DNA from: Rhodocyclaceae bacterium
GTDB taxonomy: Bacteria; Pseudomonadota; Gammaproteobacteria; Burkholderiales; Rhodocyclaceae
NCBI GenBank assembly: GCA_016704145.1
Contig: JADJAS010000007.1
Coordinates: 1,240,001-1,304,000 of the forward strand
Length of the DNA: 64,000 bases
Direction: 5' to 3'
Shown here: in pieces, positions 13,509 through 24,838 of the stretch
Position numbering within the stretch: the stretch's first letter is position 1
Layout: each line of letters begins with the position of its first letter
Made by a program: the position numbers and the translations under genes
The notes under the pieces: model-generated
The model's database searches: none
What the model was told of the DNA's origin: nothing
Seen by the model: only the letters and a program-made list of their open reading frames with translations

Positions 13509-15674
13509 ATGAGCAAGTATCCGGAAGTAAAGCTGCCGGGCCGCGAGGCCTGGGACAAGGCGGCGGCCAAGGCCGCGCCAGGGGGCGACGTGGCGAAGCT
13601 GAACTGGCAGACCCCGGAAGGGCTGACGGTGAAGGCGCTCTACACCAAGGCCGATACCGAAACGCTGCCCTTCGCCGACACCCTGCCGGGCTTCGAGCCC
13701 TTCCTGCGAGGGCCGCAGGCCACCATGTACTCGGCGCGGCCCTGGACCATCCGGCAGTACGCCGGCTTTTCCACCGCCGAGGCCTCCAACGCCTTCTACC
13801 GCAAGGCGCTCGCTGCCGGCGCGCAGGGCGTGTCGGTCGCCTTCGACCTGGCCACCCATCGCGGCTACGACTCCGATCACCCGCGCGTGGTCGGCGACGT
13901 CGGCAAGGCGGGTGTGGCGATCGACTCGGTCGAAGACATGAAGATCCTGTTCGACGGTATCCCGCTCGACACGGTGTCGGTCTCCATGACCATGAACGGC
14001 GCCGTGCTGCCGGTGCTGGCCGGCTACGTAGTCGCCGCCGAGGAGCAGGGCGTGGCGCAGGACCAGCTGGCCGGGACCATCCAGAACGACATCCTCAAGG
14101 AGTTCATGGTCCGCAACACCTATATCTACCCGCCCGAGCCGTCGATGCGCATCATCGCCGACATCATCGGTTACACGGCCGGCAACATGCCGAAGTTCAA
14201 CTCCATCTCGATCTCCGGCTACCACATCCAGGAAGCCGGGGCGACGCAGACGCTGGAACTGGCCTTCACGCTTGCCGACGGCATGGAGTACGTGCGTACC
14301 GCGATGAATAAGGGGCTCGACGTCGATGCCTTCGCCGGCCGGCTCTCCTTCTTCTTCGGCATCGGCATGAACTTCTACCTCGAAGTGGCCAAGCTGCGCG
14401 CCGCGCGTCTGCTCTGGTGGCGCATCATGAAGCAGTTCGGCGCCAAGAACCCGAAGTCGCTGATGCTGCGCACGCACTGCCAGACCTCGGGCTGGTCGCT
14501 GACCGAGCAGGACCCGTACAACAACGTCGTGCGCACCACCATCGAAGCCATGGCGGCGGTGTTCGGCGGCACGCAGTCGTTGCACACCAACGCCTTCGAC
14601 GAGGCCATCGCGCTGCCGACCGAATTCTCGGCGCGCATCGCCCGCAACACCCAGATCCTGATCCAGGAAGAAACGCACATCTGCAACGTCATCGATCCCT
14701 GGGCCGGCAGCTACATGATGGAAAAGCTGACCCAGGACATGGCCGACGCGGCGTGGCGGATCATTGAGGACATCGAGAAGATGGGCGGCATGACCCATGC
14801 CGTCGAAACCGGCTGGGCCAAGCTGCAGATCGAGAAGTGCGCCGCCGAGAAGCAGGCGCGCATCGACTCGGGCCAGGACGTCATCGTCGGCGTGAACAAG
14901 TACAAGCTCAAGGAAGAGGCGCCAATCGACATCCTCGATATCGACAACCACGCCGTACGCGAGGCGCAGATCGCCCGCCTGCAAAAGAACAAGGCGACGC
15001 GCGACCATGCGGCGACACAGGCGGCGCTCGACGCGCTGACCGCGGCGGCGCGCGACGGCACCGGGAACCTGCTCGATTTGGCGATCAAGGCGACGCGCCT
15101 GCGCGCCACGGTCGGCGAGATCTCCGACGCGCTGGAGAAAGTCTATGGCCGGCATCGCGCCAGCCACCAGACGGTCAGCGGCGTTTATCGCGGCGCCTTC
15201 GGAGAGGGAGAAAGCATGAAGTCCTTGCTGGATCAGGTCGAAACTTTCATTGCCCACGAGGGCAGAAGGCCGCGCATCATGGTCACCAAGCTCGGCCAGG
15301 ACGGCCACGATCGCGGCGCCAAGGTGGTCGCCACGGCCTTCGCCGACCTCGGCTTCGACGTCGACGTCGGCCCGCTGTTCCAGACGCCGGAGGAAGCGGC
15401 GCGCCAGGCGATGGAAAACGACGTGCACGCCATCGGCGTCTCCACGCTCGCCGCCGGCCACAAGACGCTGGTGCCCCAGCTCATCGCGGCGCTGAAGCAG
15501 GAAGGTGCCGAGGACATCGTCGTCTTCGTCGGCGGCGTGGTGCCGGCGCAGGACTATGAGTTCCTGGAAAAAACCGGTGTGGCCGGCATTTTCGGCCCGG
15601 GCACGCCGATCCCCGACGCCGCACACAAGGTGCTGCGCGCCATCAGCGCCAGGCACGCGCCGCGCGACGCATAG
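13509..15674 (+). CDS. Methylmalonyl-CoA mutase (single-chain type)
   Basis: Adenosylcobalamin enzyme converting methylmalonyl-CoA to succinyl-CoA. The 721-residue protein carries both the catalytic barrel (about 1-560; TMYSARPWTIRQYAGFSTAEASN, VSVSMTMNGAVLPVLA, SLHTNAFDEAIALPTEFSAR) and the C-terminal cobalamin domain with DGHDRG, where His600 is the expected lower ligand. The length matches homodimeric ScpA-type mutases. The ATG at 13509 is chosen over one 9 bp upstream because GGCGGAGG lies 9 nt before it. It is followed by meaB, pccB and pccA and is probably regulated by the divergent GntR protein. Confidence 0.96.
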   Translation: MSKYPEVKLPGREAWDKAAAKAAPGGDVAKLNWQTPEGLTVKALYTKADTETLPFADTLPGFEPFLRGPQATMYSARPWTIRQYAGFSTAEASNAFYRKALAAGAQGVSVAFDLATHRGYDSDHPRVVGDVGKAGVAIDSVEDMKILFDGIPLDTVSVSMTMNGAVLPVLAGYVVAAEEQGVAQDQLAGTIQNDILKEFMVRNTYIYPPEPSMRIIADIIGYTAGNMPKFNSISISGYHIQEAGATQTLELAFTLADGMEYVRTAMNKGLDVDAFAGRLSFFFGIGMNFYLEVAKLRAARLLWWRIMKQFGAKNPKSLMLRTHCQTSGWSLTEQDPYNNVVRTTIEAMAAVFGGTQSLHTNAFDEAIALPTEFSARIARNTQILIQEETHICNVIDPWAGSYMMEKLTQDMADAAWRIIEDIEKMGGMTHAVETGWAKLQIEKCAAEKQARIDSGQDVIVGVNKYKLKEEAPIDILDIDNHAVREAQIARLQKNKATRDHAATQAALDALTAAARDGTGNLLDLAIKATRLRATVGEISDALEKVYGRHRASHQTVSGVYRGAFGEGESMKSLLDQVETFIAHEGRRPRIMVTKLGQDGHDRGAKVVATAFADLGFDVDVGPLFQTPEEAARQAMENDVHAIGVSTLAAGHKTLVPQLIAALKQEGAEDIVVFVGGVVPAQDYEFLEKTGVAGIFGPGTPIPDAAHKVLRAISARHAPRDA

Positions 15675-15687
15675 GCAAGCATCGAAT

Positions 15688-15711
15688 GGCGTCCCGCCAT
15701 GGCTGACTTTC
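15688..15711 (-). repeat. 24-nt hairpin repeat, copy 5 (mutase-meaB junction)
   Basis: Reverse copy with an exact core and loop GGA. It begins 14 bp past the mutase stop. The meaB start codon (ATG at 15699) and the codons for MADF lie inside it, replacing the usual ribosome binding site region. Confidence 0.85.
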
Positions 15712-16712
15712 CGCCAACTGCCCTCCTCGCGGAGGATCGTGCGCTGGCTGATGGCGTGCTGGGCGGCGCGCGACGCGCGCTGGCCAAGGCGATCACGCTG
15801 GTCGAGTCGTTCAAGCCGGACCATCAGCAGCGCGCCGAAGCGCTGCTCGATGCGCTGCTGCCGCAGACCGGCAAGTCGATCCGCGTCGGCATCACCGGCG
15901 TGCCGGGCGTCGGCAAATCGACCTTCATCGAAGCGCTCGGCATGTATCTGATCGAACAGGGCCATCGCGTCGCCGTGCTGGCGGTCGATCCCTCGTCGTC
16001 CGTGTCGGGCGGCTCCATCCTTGGCGACAAGACGCGCATGGAGGAACTGTCGCAGCACATCGAGGCTTTCATCCGGCCCTCGCCCTCGTCAGGGTCGCTG
16101 GGCGGCGTCGCCGAAAAAACCCGCGAGGCGCTGCTGCTCTGCGAGGCGGCCGGCTTCGACGTCATCATCGTCGAAACGGTCGGCGTGGGGCAGAGCGAGA
16201 CGACGGTCGCCGGCATGACCGACTGTTTCGTGCTGCTGCAACTGCCCAATGCCGGCGACGACTTGCAGGCGATCAAGAAGGGCGTCGTCGAGCTGGCCGA
16301 CATCGTCGTCTTCAACAAGGCGGATATCGACGCCGTGGCGGCCGAGCGCGCCGCCGCGCAGATGCGGGCGGCGCTGGCCATGCTGCGGCCCGCCTCGGCG
16401 AACTGGCAGCCGCCGGTGCTGACCGCCAGCGCCAAGGGAGAGGGGCGGCGTGCCGCCATGACTGACTTCTGGCGGACGCTGCTGAACTACCGCGATACGC
16501 TGGCGGCCTCCGGCGAATTGGCCGCCAAGCGCCGCCGCCAGTCGCTGGACTGGATGTGGACCATGATCGACGCCGGCCTGCGCCGGCGTTTTCGCGAGCA
16601 TCCGGCCGTGCACTCGGCGCTGCCGAGTCTGGCGCGGGCGGTCGAGGCCGGCGCGACGACGCCGACGGCCGCGGCGCACAAGCTGCTCAACCTGCTGAAC
16701 CGATTCTTTTAG
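15699..16712 (+). CDS. meaB: MeaB/ArgK-type GTPase, mutase chaperone
   Basis: G3E-family GTPase that loads and protects adenosylcobalamin on methylmalonyl-CoA mutase (family knowledge). The 337-residue protein has P-loop GVPGVGKST (residues 67-75), switch regions DPSSSVSGGSILGDKTRM and ETVGVGQSE, and specificity motif FNKAD. Its C-terminal dimerisation arm (SLDWMWTMIDAGLRRRF) is as in the family. The mutase stop is 24 bp upstream. The start codon lies in one repeat copy and a second copy falls inside the gene at 16447-16470. No clear Shine-Dalgarno precedes the start. Confidence 0.94.
   Translation: MADFPPTALLAEDRALADGVLGGARRALAKAITLVESFKPDHQQRAEALLDALLPQTGKSIRVGITGVPGVGKSTFIEALGMYLIEQGHRVAVLAVDPSSSVSGGSILGDKTRMEELSQHIEAFIRPSPSSGSLGGVAEKTREALLLCEAAGFDVIIVETVGVGQSETTVAGMTDCFVLLQLPNAGDDLQAIKKGVVELADIVVFNKADIDAVAAERAAAQMRAALAMLRPASANWQPPVLTASAKGEGRRAAMTDFWRTLLNYRDTLAASGELAAKRRRQSLDWMWTMIDAGLRRRFREHPAVHSALPSLARAVEAGATTPTAAAHKLLNLLNRFF
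16447..16470 (-). repeat. 24-nt hairpin repeat, copy 6 (inside meaB)
   Basis: Reverse copy with an exact core, loop GCA and slightly altered first bases, antisense to meaB. It encodes the RAAMTDF stretch between the catalytic domain and the C-terminal arm. Confidence 0.8.
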
Positions 16713-16733
16713 GGATTTTCGTAGGAGACATCC

Positions 16734-18266
16734 ATGCACGAGATCATCGAACAACTGGACCGCAAGCGTGAGCAGGCCCGCCTCGGCGGCGGCCGGAAGC
16801 GCATCGAGGCGCAGCACAAGAAGGGCAAGCTGAGCGCGCGCGAACGCATCGAACTGCTGCTCGATCCCGGCACCTTCGAGGAATGGGACATGTTCAAGGA
16901 GCATCGCTGCACGGATTTCGGCATGGCCGAGAGCAAGATTCCCGGTGATGGCGTCGTCATCGGCTATGGCACCATCAACGGCCGCATGGTGTTCGTCTTT
17001 TCGCAGGATTTCACCGTCTTCGGCGGCGCGCTGTCCGAGGCCCACGCGGAGAAGATCTGCAAGGTCATGGACCACGCCATGAAGGTCGGCGCGCCGGTGA
17101 TCGGCCTCAACGACTCCGGCGGCGCGCGCATCCAGGAAGGCGTCGCTTCGCTCGGCGGCTATGCTGACGTCTTCCAGCGCAACGCCATGGCCAGCGGCGT
17201 GATCCCGCAGATCTCGCTGATCATGGGGCCCTGCGCCGGCGGCGCCGTTTATAGCCCGGCGATGACCGACTTCATCTTCATGGTCAAGGACACCTCCTAC
17301 ATGTTCGTCACCGGCCCGGAAGTGGTGAAGACCGTCACCCACGAGGAAGTCACCGCCGAAGAGCTGGGCGGCGCGGTCACCCACACCAGCAAGTCGGGCG
17401 TCGCCGATCTCGCCTTCGAGAACGACGTCGATGCGCTGCTGATGCTGCGCCGCTTCTTCAACTACCTGCCGCTCAACAACAAGGAAAAGCCGCCGCTGCG
17501 GCCCAGCCCCGACCCGGCCGACCGCCTAGACTACAGCCTCGATACCTTGGTGCCGGACAACCCGAACAAGCCCTACGACATCAAGGAGCTGATCATCAAG
17601 TCGGTGGACGACTGCGACTTCTTCGAGCTGCAACCGGACCACGCCAAGAACATCGTCATCGGCTTTGCCCGCATGGAAGGCCAGACCGTGGGCATCGTCG
17701 CCAACCAGCCGATGGTGCTGGCCGGCTGCCTGGACATCAAGTCCTCGATCAAGGCCGCGCGCTTCGTCCGCTTTTGCGACGCCTACAACATTCCCATCGT
17801 CACCTTCGTGGACGTGCCCGGCTTCATGCCCGGCACTGCGCAAGAATACGGCGGCATTATCAAGCACGGCGCCAAGCTGCTCTACGCCTACGCCGAATGC
17901 ACGGTGCCGAAGATCACCGTCATCACCCGCAAGGCCTACGGCGGCGCCTACGACGTGATGGCCTCCAAGCACCTGCGCGGCGACGTGAACTTCGCCTGGC
18001 CCTCGGCCGAGATTGCGGTGATGGGGCCGAAGGGCGCGGTGGAGATCATTTTCCGCGAGGAAAAGAGCGACAAGGCCTTGTTGGCCGAACGCGAGGCGGA
18101 ATATAAGGCCAAGTTCGCCAATCCGTTCGTGGCCGGCGCGCGCGGCTTCATCGACGATGTGATCCAGCCGCACGAGACGCGCAAGCGCATCTGCCGCAGC
18201 CTCGTCATGCTGAGAAATAAGTCGATCACCAATCCGTGGCGCAAGCACGGGAATATCCCTCTGTAA
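16734..18266 (+). CDS. pccB: Propionyl-CoA carboxylase beta subunit (carboxyltransferase)
   Basis: Carboxyltransferase half of biotin-dependent propionyl-CoA carboxylase. The 510-residue length is typical. It shows the N-terminal crotonase-like lobe with GGARIQEGVASLGGYADVF, then the C-terminal lobe with VDVPGFMPGTAQEYGGIIKHGAKLLYAYAE and the RKAYGGAYDVMASKHL biotin-side motif. TAGGAGACATCC just upstream supplies the ribosome binding site. It sits between meaB and pccA in the same operon, giving the route propionyl-CoA to (S)-methylmalonyl-CoA. An acetyl-CoA carboxyltransferase is less likely given the mutase neighbours. Confidence 0.94.
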   Translation: MHEIIEQLDRKREQARLGGGRKRIEAQHKKGKLSARERIELLLDPGTFEEWDMFKEHRCTDFGMAESKIPGDGVVIGYGTINGRMVFVFSQDFTVFGGALSEAHAEKICKVMDHAMKVGAPVIGLNDSGGARIQEGVASLGGYADVFQRNAMASGVIPQISLIMGPCAGGAVYSPAMTDFIFMVKDTSYMFVTGPEVVKTVTHEEVTAEELGGAVTHTSKSGVADLAFENDVDALLMLRRFFNYLPLNNKEKPPLRPSPDPADRLDYSLDTLVPDNPNKPYDIKELIIKSVDDCDFFELQPDHAKNIVIGFARMEGQTVGIVANQPMVLAGCLDIKSSIKAARFVRFCDAYNIPIVTFVDVPGFMPGTAQEYGGIIKHGAKLLYAYAECTVPKITVITRKAYGGAYDVMASKHLRGDVNFAWPSAEIAVMGPKGAVEIIFREEKSDKALLAEREAEYKAKFANPFVAGARGFIDDVIQPHETRKRICRSLVMLRNKSITNPWRKHGNIPL

Positions 18267-18276
18267 GGGTAGAGCC

Positions 18277-20295
<2,019 letters not shown>

Positions 20296-20371
20296 CTCGA
20301 GCGTACTTAAGAATGCCTTAACTTGGGTCGCCGATAATCTGGCTTTGATATTTCAGCCATGGTCGATCCGG

Positions 20372-21466
20372 ATGCCGTCATGTCGTAGCTGGTTGTTGCT
20401 GTTGGTGGCGGCGAATGCCGCCACCGTTTTCGCCACCGAAGAGTCGATCGCCCTTTCGACCGAGCAGGCGAAGCGGGGCGGTATTGTCACCGCGGCGTTG
20501 GCCGACATGAAGGCTACTGGCGGCATTCGCCTGGCCGCCCAGGTGGTGGTGCCGCCGTCGCAGATCGAGGTGATCGCGGCACCCTTGCCGGTCTTGGTTG
20601 CGTCAGTGCGCGTCGCGCATGGCGAAACCGTGAAAAAAGGGCAGATGCTCGCCCGCGTGCAAGGCGCACCGCTGCTTGAACTGCAACGCGAGTTCGCCCA
20701 GGCACGGTCGCAGGCCAGCCTGGCCGCCGAGAGCCTCCGTCGCGACGAGAGCCTCTACGCCGACGGGATCATCCCGCAAGCTCGCCTCTCGGCAACGCGT
20801 GCCGCCGAGCGGCAGACAGCGCTGGCGCTGGCCGAGAAAAGTCAGTCGCTGCACCTCGCCGGCCTGGCCGAGCCCAACGTGGGCGGGAGCTTGGCCAGCG
20901 GCGCCGACATCCGCGCGCCTTTCGACGGCGTGGTGCTCGAAGCATCGGCTCAGCCAGGCCAACGCGTCGACGCCATGACGCCACTGTTCAAGCTTGGCCG
21001 CATTTCGACCTTGTGGGCGGAGATTCAGGCGACGCCGGCGCAAGCCGCCGGCATCTCGGTCGGGGACGAAGTCGGGGTGCCGGGCTGTCCGTCCGGCGCC
21101 CGCATTTCGGTAATCGCGCCGCAGGTCGATGCCCACGACCAGTCGATGCGTCTGCGAGCGGAACTTCCCTACCGGGTGCCGTGCGTTCGGCCCAATCAAT
21201 TCGTGCAGGTGGACGTACGGCCGGCGGAGACGAGCACCAGTTATGCCTGGCGCGTACCCGCCGGCGCGCTGACCCGCCACCTGTCGCGCACATGGGTGTT
21301 CGTCGAGGTGCCGGGCGGCTTCAGGCCGGTGGCGGTCCAGGTGCTGGAGGAGTCGGCTCAGTCGTCGCGCGTCGCCGTGCCGGTCGACGCGTCGGAACGC
21401 ATCGCCATCAAGGGAATCGCCATGCTCAAGGGCGTCTGGCTCGGCCTGGGCGCGGTCGAGCCGTAG
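20372..21466 (+). CDS. RND efflux periplasmic adaptor subunit
   Basis: Membrane-fusion protein linking an RND pump to a TolC-type channel. The ATG at 20372 gives MPSCRSWLLLLVAANAATVFA, a signal peptide. The mature part has a beta-barrel start, a split lipoyl/hairpin region (VRVAHGETVKKGQMLARVQG, then a coiled-coil LLELQREFAQARSQASLAAES...) and the second lipoyl half (IRAPFDGVVLEASAQPGQRVD). The 364-residue length fits CusB/CzcB-like adaptors. No N-terminal metal-binding extension or His/Met-rich tract is visible. The permease gene starts 1 bp after its stop. Confidence 0.9.
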   Translation: MPSCRSWLLLLVAANAATVFATEESIALSTEQAKRGGIVTAALADMKATGGIRLAAQVVVPPSQIEVIAAPLPVLVASVRVAHGETVKKGQMLARVQGAPLLELQREFAQARSQASLAAESLRRDESLYADGIIPQARLSATRAAERQTALALAEKSQSLHLAGLAEPNVGGSLASGADIRAPFDGVVLEASAQPGQRVDAMTPLFKLGRISTLWAEIQATPAQAAGISVGDEVGVPGCPSGARISVIAPQVDAHDQSMRLRAELPYRVPCVRPNQFVQVDVRPAETSTSYAWRVPAGALTRHLSRTWVFVEVPGGFRPVAVQVLEESAQSSRVAVPVDASERIAIKGIAMLKGVWLGLGAVEP

Positions 21467-21467
21467 C

Positions 21468-24400
21468 ATGTTCGCGCGGTTGACGGAGTTCTCGTTGAGC
21501 CAGCGCCTGCTGGTGCTGATCGGCGTCCTGCTGCTGGTCGGTGCCGGCGTCTTCGCCTTCAACGGTCTGCCCATCGACGCCTTCCCGGATGTCTCATCCA
21601 CGCAGGTCAAGGTGATCATGAAGGCGCCGGGCATGACCCCGGAGGAAGTCGAGGCACGCATCGTCACGCCGATTGAAGTCGAACTGCTCGGCATTCCGCA
21701 CAAGCGCATGCTGCGCTCGACGGCGAAATACGCCATCGCCGACATCACCCTCGATTTCGACGATGGCACTGACATCTACTGGGCGCGCCAGCAGGTTGCC
21801 GAGCGCCTGGCGGGCGTGCTCAAGGATCTGCCGGCCGGCGTTGCCGGCGGTCTGGCACCGATCACCACGCCTTTGGGCGAGATGCTGATGTTCACCATCG
21901 AGGGCGATATTCCGCTCGAGGAGAAACGCACGCTGCTCGACTGGACGATCCGGCCGCAGCTGCGCACGCTGCCCGGCGTCGCCGACGTGAACAGCCTGGG
22001 CGGCCTGGTGCGCACCTTCGAGGTGACGCCCATCCTCGTCGCGTTGAAGGCGCGCGGCCTGCAGATCGCCGACCTTGCGCGCGCCATCGAGGCCAACAAC
22101 CGCAACGACGGTGCCGGCCGTCTGACCGAGGGCGAGGAATCCTTGCTGGTGCGGGTGGACGGCAACGTCCGAACAATCGAGGACATGCGCGCCATCGTCG
22201 TCCATCGCGACGTCGGCAGCCGCGTGACGCGCCTCGGCGACGTGGCGACCGTTCGCATCGGCAGCCTCACGCGCTACGGGTTCGTCACGCACGGTGGCAG
22301 GGAGGAGGCGGTCGAAGGCCTGGTGCTGGGATTGCGTGGCGCCAATGCGCGCCGGGTGGTCGCGGCGGTACGCGCCAAGCTGGATAACATCGCGCCGACG
22401 CTCCCGCCTGGCGTGACGACCAAGATCTTCTACGACCGCGGCGCCCTGGTCGAGCGCGCGGTCGGTACGGTCTCGAAGGCGCTCGGCGAGGCCATCGTGC
22501 TGGTGCTGGTGCTGTTGCTCGCTTTTCTCGGCAACCTGCGTGCGGCCATCGCCGTCGCCTGCGTCCTGCCGCTGGCGGCGCTGGTCACCTTCATCATGAT
22601 GCGGCTCACCGGCATGTCGGCCAACCTCATGAGCCTCGGCGGCCTGGCCATCGCCATTGGCATGCTGGTCGACGCGGCCGTGGTGGTGGTGGAGAACGTC
22701 GAAAGCCGGTTGGCCGACGCCGGCGGCGCCAAGCTGCCTTTCCTGCATCGCATCTACCGCGCCGTGCACGAGGTGACCGTGCCCGTCGTGTCGGGCATCC
22801 TCGTCATCGTCATCGTCTTCCTGCCGCTGCTGACGCTGCAAGGACTGGAGGGCAAGCTGTTCATCCCGGTGGCGCTGACCATCGTCTTCGCGCTGTCGGG
22901 CTCGCTGCTGTTGTCGCTGACCGTGATTCCGGTGCTGACGTCGTATCTCTTGAAGCCGGCGGCGGCGCATCATGAGCCGTGGCTGCCGCGCCAGGCGATG
23001 CGGCTCTACGAGCCCATGCTGGCCTGGAGCCTGGCCAACGCGAGGAAGGTCATTGCGGCCGCGCTGGCCTTGCTCGGCGCGACTGTCGCCGCTTTCCTGC
23101 TGCTGGGCAAGACCTTCATGCCGACCATGGACGAGGGCGATATCCTGCTGCAACTCGCCAAACTGCCGTCCATCGCCCTCGAACAGAGCGCCCGAACCGA
23201 CTTGACCGTGCAGCAGGTCTTGATGGAACGCGTGCCGGAGATCCGCGACATCGTCGCGCGCACGGGCTCGGACGAACTCGGCCTCGATCCCATGGGCCTG
23301 AACGAGACCGACAGCTTCCTGGTGCTGGCGCCGCGTGATCAATGGCGCCAGCCCGACAAGGAATGGCTGACCGGCGAAATCCGCAAGGTGATGGCCGATT
23401 TTCCAGGCATGGATATCGCCTTCACGCAACCGATCGAGATGCGTGTCTCGGAAATGCTCACGGGCACGCGCGGCGACCTGGCGATCAAGATCTTCGGTGC
23501 CGATCTCGACGAACTCAACGCGCTGGCCGAGCGCATCGCCGCGCTGCTCAAGACCATTCCCGGCGCGCAGGACGTGCTGACGGTGAAGAACGAAGGCGTG
23601 CAGTACTTCACAGTCGAGATCGACCGGCTGGCTGCCGGCCGGTTCGGGCTCTCGGTCGAGGAAATCGCCGCCGCGCTGCGCGCGCAGATCGAGGGCCAGC
23701 CGGTGGGCATCGTGCTGGAAGGCCACCGGCGCACGCCGCTGGTCATCAAGGGCGGTGAGGGCATGCGCAACTCGCCGGCGCTGTTCGCCAACATGCAGCT
23801 GGCGCTGCCCGACGGCGGCAACGTGCCGCTCTCCGCGCTGGCGAGCCTGAAGCGCGTCGCCGGGCCGGTGAAAATCGACCATCAGGATGCCGCGCGCATG
23901 GCCGTGGTTCAGGCCAACGTCACCGGCCGCGATCTGGTCGGCTTCGTCGAGGAAGCCAAGGCCAAGGTTGCCGCCGAGGTCAAGCTCGAAGCAGGCTACC
24001 AAGTGGCCTGGGGCGGACAGTTCGAGAACCAGCAGCGCGCCGCCCAGCGCCTGATGCTGGTCGTGCCGATCGCACTGGCGCTGATCTTCCACATCCTGTT
24101 CACCACCTTTGGATCGGTGAAGCAGGCGGCCATGGTGTTCGTGAACATTCCCTTCGCGCTGATCGGCGGCGTCTTCGCGTTGCTGATCGCCGGCGAATAC
24201 CTGTCGGTGCCGGCCTCGGTCGGCTTCATCGCACTGCTCGGCATCGCGGTGCTCAATGGCCTGGTGCTGATCTCCCATTTCAATCAATTGCGCGCGCAAG
24301 GGCTGCCGCTGGAGCGCGTGGTCGTCGACGGGTCCAGACGCCGCCTGCGGCCGGTATTGATGACGGCGTCGATCGCCGCCTTCGGCCTGGTGCCGCTGCT

Positions 24401-24530
24401 GTTCGCGACGGGGCCGGGCTCGGAGATCCAGCGACCGCTGGCCATCGTCGTCATCGGTGGCCTCGTCACTTCGACACTGTTGACGCTCGTCATGCTGCCG
24501 ATCCTTTATCGCCGCTGGGGAAGCGAATGA
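21468..24530 (+). CDS. RND efflux permease, heavy-metal efflux (CusA/CzcA) branch
   Basis: Inner-membrane proton-driven pump of 1020 residues with the RND layout: TM1 (LLVLIGVLLLVGAGVFAF), a large periplasmic loop, TM2-6, a second periplasmic loop, TM7-12. The TM4 proton-relay motif reads GGLAIAIGMLVDAAVVVVEN. This resembles CusA, and the first acidic residue of the CzcA motif is absent. The first periplasmic loop (FPDVSSTQVKVIMKAPGMTPEEVEARI) is typical of heavy-metal efflux RND proteins. Substrate is not determined. The stop overlaps the DUF3240 gene by 4 bp. Confidence 0.92.
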   Translation: MFARLTEFSLSQRLLVLIGVLLLVGAGVFAFNGLPIDAFPDVSSTQVKVIMKAPGMTPEEVEARIVTPIEVELLGIPHKRMLRSTAKYAIADITLDFDDGTDIYWARQQVAERLAGVLKDLPAGVAGGLAPITTPLGEMLMFTIEGDIPLEEKRTLLDWTIRPQLRTLPGVADVNSLGGLVRTFEVTPILVALKARGLQIADLARAIEANNRNDGAGRLTEGEESLLVRVDGNVRTIEDMRAIVVHRDVGSRVTRLGDVATVRIGSLTRYGFVTHGGREEAVEGLVLGLRGANARRVVAAVRAKLDNIAPTLPPGVTTKIFYDRGALVERAVGTVSKALGEAIVLVLVLLLAFLGNLRAAIAVACVLPLAALVTFIMMRLTGMSANLMSLGGLAIAIGMLVDAAVVVVENVESRLADAGGAKLPFLHRIYRAVHEVTVPVVSGILVIVIVFLPLLTLQGLEGKLFIPVALTIVFALSGSLLLSLTVIPVLTSYLLKPAAAHHEPWLPRQAMRLYEPMLAWSLANARKVIAAALALLGATVAAFLLLGKTFMPTMDEGDILLQLAKLPSIALEQSARTDLTVQQVLMERVPEIRDIVARTGSDELGLDPMGLNETDSFLVLAPRDQWRQPDKEWLTGEIRKVMADFPGMDIAFTQPIEMRVSEMLTGTRGDLAIKIFGADLDELNALAERIAALLKTIPGAQDVLTVKNEGVQYFTVEIDRLAAGRFGLSVEEIAAALRAQIEGQPVGIVLEGHRRTPLVIKGGEGMRNSPALFANMQLALPDGGNVPLSALASLKRVAGPVKIDHQDAARMAVVQANVTGRDLVGFVEEAKAKVAAEVKLEAGYQVAWGGQFENQQRAAQRLMLVVPIALALIFHILFTTFGSVKQAAMVFVNIPFALIGGVFALLIAGEYLSVPASVGFIALLGIAVLNGLVLISHFNQLRAQGLPLERVVVDGSRRRLRPVLMTASIAAFGLVPLLFATGPGSEIQRPLAIVVIGGLVTSTLLTLVMLPILYRRWGSE

Positions 24531-24838
24531 AACGCCTCGATGCCTGCCTGAAACTACTGCTGCCGCGCGCGCTGGAGACGCAGGTGGTCGACTGCCTGCT
24601 CCAGCACCCGCAGTGGGTGGGCCCGTTCATCACGCGCTATGTGGAGGGTCACGGCGATCCGGAGAGCATCGAAAGCGCCGTTGAACAGGTGCGCGGCCGG
24701 GCCGCCCGCCTGGAAGTGGAGATTCTGATGGATGCGAGCCATGTCGCCGAACTGCTGGAGGATTTGCGCGGCGAATTGCCGAACCGCGACGTCGTCTGGT
24801 GGCTCAACCCGGTCACCGGCGTCGGGAGGCTGGTATGA
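24527..24838 (+). CDS. DUF3240 family protein
   Basis: A 103-residue soluble protein between the RND permease and the outer-membrane channel, overlapping both neighbours by 4 bp. The sequence (LKLLLPRALETQVVDCLLQHP, MDASHVAELLEDLRGELPNRDVVWWLNPV) matches DUF3240, a PII-like ferredoxin-fold family typically found beside heavy-metal RND operons (family knowledge). The tight coupling suggests a role in regulating or sensing for the pump; this is inference. Confidence 0.85.
   Translation: MKRLDACLKLLLPRALETQVVDCLLQHPQWVGPFITRYVEGHGDPESIESAVEQVRGRAARLEVEILMDASHVAELLEDLRGELPNRDVVWWLNPVTGVGRLV

Noticed and set aside
20307..20321. TTAAG/CTTAA inverted repeat after pccA
   Set aside because: Arms are only 5 bp with no T tract. 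Not enough to call a terminator or operator.
20836..20860. AAAAGTCAGTCG in the RND adaptor gene
   Set aside because: The hairpin half of the repeat is not conserved (TGCA in place of GGCG).
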